Positions 58,176-64,000 of a stretch of DNA of 64,000 nt are shown here, in pieces; position 1 is the stretch's first letter; every line of letters starts with the position of its first letter. The translations under genes and the position numbers were made by a program. The stretch lies in the NCBI GenBank assembly GCA_030141605.1, contig JAQGDQ010001015.1, positions 1-64,000 of the forward strand. The letters are read 5' to 3'. Under the pieces are notes generated by a model that searched no databases, had not been told where the DNA came from, and was given only the letters and a program-made list of their open reading frames with translations. The DNA is from Tubiluchus corallicola (lineage: Eukaryota; Priapulida; Priapulimorpha; Priapulimorphida; Tubiluchidae).

Positions 58176-61143
58176 GAATTTAGAGGTACATCACCTGTTT
58201 TTTGCGTTTCCGAAATGCAGACACTAGTGCCCAACTAACTAGCGATTGGCAAAATGCACGTAACAGTGAAGAACTAGTGGCGTGAATATGAAATTGTTTT
58301 TGCGTGGTAATAATTCTTTTACGTAAGTCATTTTTTGAAGAAAATAGTATGTTTCTTTTCAGTATTTTAAAGACTAGATTGTTTTGACCTACAGTGTAAG
58401 AGTTAGCCCAGTTTTTCTTTAAATCTCTATTGTTACCTGTGCGAAATCAAACTTATTATCAATAAATATATAAGCTTTATATAATCCTTATCTGCCCAGT
58501 AATCAGCATTAGGTTTTCACAGTCATTATCTAATTAATGACATTATTAATTACAGCTAATTAGTTTGCATTTGTTTTGTAGCTTATTTCAGTCCTGTCTG
58601 CATTGTCAGAGTTGCCAAATATCTGCGGTTATGCCCAGGTTTACAAAAGACAAATCAAAAATCAAAATTAAGACAAAATTTATAGTCTTTAGCTACGTTT
58701 TAATGTTCTTTACGTTAATTGGAATTGACACATTTTTCTGATCAACAAGTGGTTAATTTTAGTTTAATCCTTTTATTTTACTAGGCGTATTGTTGCTTTA
58801 TAAATACCATGGCGAATGTCTTAAACTGCAGATACCAGCATTTCTCTCACATGCCAGAAAAAGGCTGTTAGATTCTGAAGCTTTATTCTCAGATAACATC
58901 TCACTGTTCGCATAGCGCAGGTAAAATTTACTTAATGACAGATCAATTTCAGACAAAGCTTCTCTGTACATCAACAAAAATGTTAACCCCCTTGACTATG
59001 CATGAACAAAGGTGTTTATCAGACTTAAAGCTGCTTATCTGTAGAATGATTGCCAGAAATTATCCTAATATCTTTTTAAACGCACTGAACACCAGACTGA
59101 CACAAATCCTAGCAATTTAAGCAGATTATCTTTGTAAGAGAAAGTCGGCGTCTATTCTGTACATCAGAAATTACCCTTTTTCACTAGACTATGCAGAACG
59201 CATCAACAAAGCAGTTAGTCGGATAACTAACAGAATTCATTCAGCTGCTCAGAAATCGCCTGACAAAAAGAACTTTACAAACGCGCATTTACTAACTGAA
59301 AACCCAGAGCTAATAATTATTGTTTGACTTAAGAAAAGTTCCCGACTTTTAACAATCAAATTTCAATGTTTATCACACCCCCGTCATTCTTTTGCTTGTT
59401 TTTCTAGATTACGGCACAATTTAAGCACAATTTATATCCCTCAAATCGCTCGTTATCCCTTAAACAGTTAATTTTTTTACTCTTTAATTTTGATTTGAAA
59501 CACTCTTTCACCTTTCTCTAATAGTAAGGGTAGAGGACAGGGAGGGAGGCTCATGAGTGGAATGCGCAAGTGCCTCTCTTGACCGAAATCTGCTAATGTC
59601 ATATAAATGGAGGGCTTCGTATTTGATTTTATGTCAAATGCAAAGAAGATTTTTCTACAGTCATACAAGACTTATTGTAATTTGACAATGATACACCAAT
59701 GTCATGATTAAGCATCTCATTATCCCAGCGTCCAAAGCTGGTGATTGAGGGACTTAAGATTTCAAAGCTTTTTTGTTTACTGCTTGTGGCTAGAGTGCAG
59801 GCGGTAATGACAGCTCAATTTACAAACACGACTCGCCCGTCTCAACAACAAAAGCTTAACTATACGTCTTCTCTTCCTGAGAAAATTTCCTCCTTAATGA
59901 AACGTTGTTCCTTGTGGCACTCCACTGGCAATCATCTGGTAAAAGCTGAGGCAATCCAAGCATGTATACGACCACGTACACAATATTTAAAAAAAATCAA
60001 AGCATAAAACCTTGTGTGTGACCACAGTCCAGAAATTAACACCAGCATAACTGTCCTGTATGGGCGAGCTTCAGAACTGGTGAGGTACAACGTGACGACG
60101 GAGTTTGTTGTAATTCTCATGGTTCTGCTGGCAAGGACTGAGAACATAGGTTAGGTATTAAGTCTTTTTATTGTAACTCAGGTAAAGGAGAAGCACTGAG
60201 ATGGTAAAATGATGACTAAGCATCTTATATTCAAATTTATACCATAAAATTATTTATATTACTCGCCAACAATATAAATAAATTTAAGAAATTTTTGAGA
60301 AAAATTAACTTGAAATTTTACTTGAAAACGTGTGACATGATAAATCGAATAACATGCAAATATTTGTTATCATAATTATATACTTCCACTACACTAATTA
60401 AGTGTTCATCCTTTTACCTGGTCTTTTGCTTTACTTGCTCATATTTGTGTGTTTTTTAATGTATTAAGCGAGTATTCTTTATTTTTAGTTGTAATTTTGC
60501 ATTATACGTTACGTATTTTATGTTTTTAATGGACATATAAGTCACTTTATCTTCTGTTAATTATCAATTTGGTCTGTCTATTATAAATAATAAATGTTTA
60601 TAAAAAAGTAATAAATAAAAACAGGTATATCATGAATAAAACAAATAGCTTGCGCTCGCCTTATCTGTGGCAAAGTGTGATACTAATGTCAGTAACCGTT
60701 TTTTCTGTGACCCCAACATTACTGATCACTGAAATACTAAAAATTGAGAATGACATAGATGACTAGCATTTATTTGTATATTGTGATCAAACAACCCAAA
60801 ATTTAATAATATAATAATCGTGGATGATAAGTTTATCTGAAAGATTCAATATTAGCAATAACCAAACTTACATCACAAAAAGAAAAAGTACATATAAATA
60901 AATGAAAATACCAAAGAAATAGTTGATGAAAGATGTCATTACATTCAACGTACTAGCTAACAAATATCAATGGAAACTGGTTAGGTTCGTCTGACTTACG
61001 TACCAACAGCCAGGCATCTGACCACGAACCCAGAAGTGCAGAGCCTAAATATAAGACTAATGCTACAAATAGAAATCAAGCAACAATTAGTATTCAAGTG
61101 TCAAGAGGAACTTGCAAAACCTTTAAGAAAATAGCAATACTTT
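58176..61143. other. Unannotated AT-rich intergenic DNA
   Basis: Short frames at 58935-59120 and 59741-60007 are not supported: no motif, no splice context, and the second has no homology I recognise. 60700-61100 is also featureless. Confidence 0.5.
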
Positions 61144-62650
61144 TAAGCTTTAGTGAATTAACGATTATACGATCCTTCAGGTCACTAGCAACACTTCTGA
61201 ACTTTACTGAATTAACGATTATACGTCCTTCAGCTCACTAGCAACACTTCTAAGCTTTACTGAATTAACGATTATACGATCCTTCAGGTCACTAGCAACA
61301 CTTCTGAGCTTTACTGAATTAACGATTATACGATCCATCAGGTCACTAGCAACACTTCGAAGCTTTACTGAATTAACGATTATACGATCCTTCAGGTCAC
61401 TAGCAACACTTCTGAGCTTTACCGAATTAACAATTATACGATCCTTCAGTCACTAGCAATACTTCTGAACTTTACTGAATTAACGATTATACGATCCTTC
61501 AGGTCACTAGCAATACTTCTGAACTTTACTGAATTAACGATTATACATCCTTCAGCTCACTAGCAACACTTCTAAGCTTTACTGAATTAACGATTATACG
61601 ATCCATCATGTCACTAGCAACACTTCTAAGCTTTACTGAATTAACGATTATACGATCCTTCAGGTCACTAGCAACACTTCTAAGCTTTACTGAATTAATG
61701 ATTATGCGATCCTTCACGTCACTAGCAATACTTTTGAACTTTACTGAATTAATGATTATGCGATCCTTCAAGTCACTAGCAACACTTCTGAACTTTACTG
61801 AATTAATGATTATGCGATCCTTCAAGTCACTAGCAATACTTTTGAACTTTACTGAATTAACGATTATACGTTCCTTCAGGTCACTAGCAACACTTCTGAG
61901 CTTTACTGAATTAACGATTATACTATCCTTCAGGTCACTAGCAACACTTCTGAACTTTACTGAATTAATGATTATGCGATCTTTCAAGTCACTAGCAACA
62001 CTTCTGAACTTTACTGAATTAACGATTATACGATCCTCCAGGTCACTACCAATACTTCTGAACTTTACTGAATTAACGATTATACGATTCTTCAGGTCAC
62101 TAGCAACACTTCTGAGCTTTACTGAATTAACGATTATACGATCCTTCAGGTCACTAGCAATACTTCTGAGCTTTACTGAATTAACGATTATACGAGCCTT
62201 CAGGTCACTAGCAACACTTCTGAGCTTTACTGAATTAACGATTATACGATCCTTCAGGTCACTAGCAATACTTCTGAACTTTACTGAATTAACGATTATA
62301 CGATCCTTCAGGTCACTAGCAATACTTCTGAACTTTACTGAATTAACGATTATACGATTCTTCAGATCACTAGCAATACTTCTGAACTTTACTTAATTAA
62401 CGATTATACGATCCTTCAGGTCACTAGCAACACTTCTGAATTTTACTGAATTAACGATTTACGATCCTTCAGGTCACTAGCAACACTTCTGAGCTTTACT
62501 GAATTAATGATTATACGATCCTGCAGGTCACTAGCAACACTTCTGAACTTTACTGAACTAACGATTATATGATTCTTCAGGTCACTAGCAACACTTCTGA
62601 ACTTTACTGAATTAACGATTATACGATCCTTCAGGTCACTAGCAATACTT
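61144..62650. repeat. 54-bp minisatellite, about 28 copies
   Basis: Unit landmarks: CTTTACTGAATTAACGATTA, TACGATCCTTCAGGTCACTA and GCAA(C/T)ACTTCTGA. Because 54 is divisible by 3, both strands stay open over long stretches: 61608-62396 on plus as an 18-residue repeat (like SLATLLSFTELTIIRSFR), and 61987-61541 on minus (like DRIIVNSVKLRSVASDLK). Some units are 52-53 bp, which breaks the frame. Variants such as AATGATTATGCGATC cluster in neighbouring units (61690-61980), showing recent local expansion. No start or splice context marks it as coding. Confidence 0.97.
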
Positions 62651-62880
62651 TTACTAGGAATACTATTATTCCGGGTTTGAATAAATGTGCAAAACTGAGT
62701 CAGAATATTGTTAATTACAGAAAACATAATAGATACTGCAACTTCGAACTTTTGCACATAACATTAGATTATCATATATATATATATGTTTAGCTTTAAA
62801 ATTCGGAAAAGTGTATTAATGTGTGCGTTACAATTACCCTAAGAAGATTGGAAAACAAACTGCCGAGTGAACATTAATAG

Positions 62881-63864
62881 ATGACTACCATGTTTCGTGC
62901 AACAAGTTGTAAATCTTTATTCACTCTACAGAATTTTTATAGCGTTATTAAATTCATATCAGCGAGAGTTGCAATTAGTGGAGCCATTTTCTGTCTAAAT
63001 GTTGACTGGAGTCCAGTAAAACCTTTAGCACCTCACAATTCTGATGAAATCTTATTATTACAATATGGCGGAACAACATTTGACAATAGATCACTTGTTG
63101 ATCACATAAGAAATCACTGGTTGATCGGACCTCCTGCAGAACCATCATCTGGTGTTGTGGCAGATAAATCTCTGTTCAACATGTCATCTGTGGTTGACAA
63201 ATTGCTAAAGCAAAGGAAAGGTGGATTTTTTGTGGAATGTGGTGCTGCTGATGGAACTGAATCTAATTCTCGTTTATTTGAAAGGAATCGGGGCTGGACT
63301 GGTCTTCTAATTGAACCAAACCCAAAATTATTCAAAACTTTGTTAAATGAAAAACGCAATGCATATTTTATAAACGCTTGTTTAAGTCCAAATGAAAAGT
63401 CAGATAAACTGAGTTTTACAGCAGCTGCTTTAGTTGGTGGCTTGAGAAACCCGATGGATCCAAATCGAGACAAACGAATCAAGAGATGGTTTAGAGGTTT
63501 TGCAGAAATAGAAACTGTTCAATGTTTCTCACTTTACTCTATAATGCTAGCACTTGGTAAAAGCCACATTGATTATTTCTCTTTGGACATAGAAGGTGGT
63601 GAGTTTTTAATATTAGAAACTATACCTTTTGATAAACTCACTATAGATATATTCACTATAGAGTATGCATCATCGAATGAGATTGACCGAGACATAGAAT
63701 GGACCTTGACAAGATTGAACAGCCTTCGTAATTTTATGGAAAAAACAGGATTTTATAAGGAAGTGGCAATTGTTCCACCTGGTGATGAGGAACGTGGACA
63801 TGACGTAATATTTCTGCGTAAAGATGCTATGCGCAAATTGCACAAAGTAACATATGATAGCTAG
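62881..63864 (+). CDS. FkbM-family SAM-dependent methyltransferase-like protein
   Basis: 327 residues from ATG at 62881; a second ATG follows at 62890. N-terminal 40 residues are moderately hydrophobic (FISARVAISGAIFCLNV), perhaps a signal anchor. The Rossmann core starts at 114: GGFFVECGAADGTESNS (SAM-binding motif I), LLIEPNP at 142-148, DYFSLDIEGGEFLILE at 221-236 (the DIEG motif of FkbM), and the final GHDVIFLR strand. This is the Methyltransf_21 domain shared with animal Star-like proteins. Those animal proteins may bind or traffic rather than methylate; here the SAM motif looks intact. The ORF is uninterrupted with TAG at 63862-63864. An upstream exon is possible. It lies 230 bp beyond the 54-bp minisatellite. 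Confidence 0.9.
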   Translation: MTTMFRATSCKSLFTLQNFYSVIKFISARVAISGAIFCLNVDWSPVKPLAPHNSDEILLLQYGGTTFDNRSLVDHIRNHWLIGPPAEPSSGVVADKSLFNMSSVVDKLLKQRKGGFFVECGAADGTESNSRLFERNRGWTGLLIEPNPKLFKTLLNEKRNAYFINACLSPNEKSDKLSFTAAALVGGLRNPMDPNRDKRIKRWFRGFAEIETVQCFSLYSIMLALGKSHIDYFSLDIEGGEFLILETIPFDKLTIDIFTIEYASSNEIDRDIEWTLTRLNSLRNFMEKTGFYKEVAIVPPGDEERGHDVIFLRKDAMRKLHKVTYDS

Positions 63865-64000
63865 TATTGTTTTTACCAAAATTATTTTTGAGATTTTGAC
63901 ATCATTTTATTCAGTTTCCATTATTGTCCCCATCATCACTATTATCATCGCCATTGTCGTCGCCCTGAGCGACTGGAAAGTCATTAACCTGGTTGTGCAC
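63865..64000. other. 3' flank of the methyltransferase gene
   Basis: Contains a degenerate CATCATCACTATTATCATCG simple repeat (63925-63970). No polyadenylation hexamer before the window ends. Confidence 0.5.

Noticed and set aside
59741-60007. Frame with a signal-peptide-like start (LFCLLLVARVQA)
   Set aside because: The apparent start is not ATG, the rest shows no domain, and the flanks show no splice context; considered chance.
61541-62757. Repeat proteins on both strands
   Set aside because: The period of 54 bp keeps all frames periodic; both strands being equally open argues for a satellite. Kept as a finding, not as a gene.
63114-63482. Minus-strand frame within the methyltransferase gene
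   Set aside because: Shadow of the FkbM-type coding sequence.

Overview
This window looks like intron-rich, repeat-rich nuclear DNA from an invertebrate animal, most likely a mollusc or another lophotrochozoan. The evidence is AT-rich DNA with long microsatellites, spliced genes, many decayed non-LTR retrotransposons, solo LTRs, a tRNA-derived SINE, and three glycan- or methylation-type enzymes of kinds that are abundant in lophotrochozoan genomes. There are no bacterial-style operons. Most open frames are chance frames in simple repeats. The species assignment is inference.

Host genes. (1) The 3' end of a WSC-domain-type sulfotransferase lies at the left edge (+, exons 39-266 and 1627-1994). 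(2) An intact single-exon alpha-1,3-fucosyltransferase of family GT10 lies at 44809-45978 (-). (3) An intact FkbM-type methyltransferase lies at 62881-63864 (+). (4) A possible last exon of a membrane protein lies at 23864-23988 (+). All other coding traces belong to mobile or virus-like elements.

Repeats, 3-34 kb. Two families of long composite repeats dominate. One (R1) carries GT-rich minisatellites (3.3-5.5, 17.4-19.0 and 20.6-21.9 kb). The other (R2) is over 1 kb long, forward at 5.6-14.3 kb and inverted at 27.4-33.5 kb. Decayed LINE fragments lie at 16.4 (+), 19.0-20.1 (-), 31.9-32.2 (+) and 40.0-40.6 kb (-). A unit of roughly 600 bp is repeated three times at 28.9-31.1 kb. Solo LTRs sit at 34905-35237 and 36544-36893; the second has a strong heat-shock-type promoter.

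Region 46.7-57.2 kb is the most interesting. A 4.3-kb LINE on the minus strand has an esterase-type ORF1 remnant and an ORF2 with a 2A-like ribosome-skipping motif. It abuts a degraded, spliced, minus-strand gene resembling the N-terminal half of protein-primed family B DNA polymerases of Polinton/Maverick, adintovirus or bidnavirus type. Divergent from it, on the plus strand, is an unfamiliar coding block (55000-56788) with one clear short intron and an acidic C-terminus, interrupted by stop codons. The 1.7 kb between them contains two separate arrays of tandem repeats, each duplicating a TATA box, one array facing each way. I read this as an endogenised DNA-virus-like element with a bidirectional control region. 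A smaller block at 14.48-15.73 kb has similar low-complexity coding and a nuclease-like domain, and may be a relative.

The right end has a 54-bp minisatellite of about 28 copies (61.14-62.65 kb), open on both strands because 54 is a multiple of three, just upstream of the methyltransferase gene.
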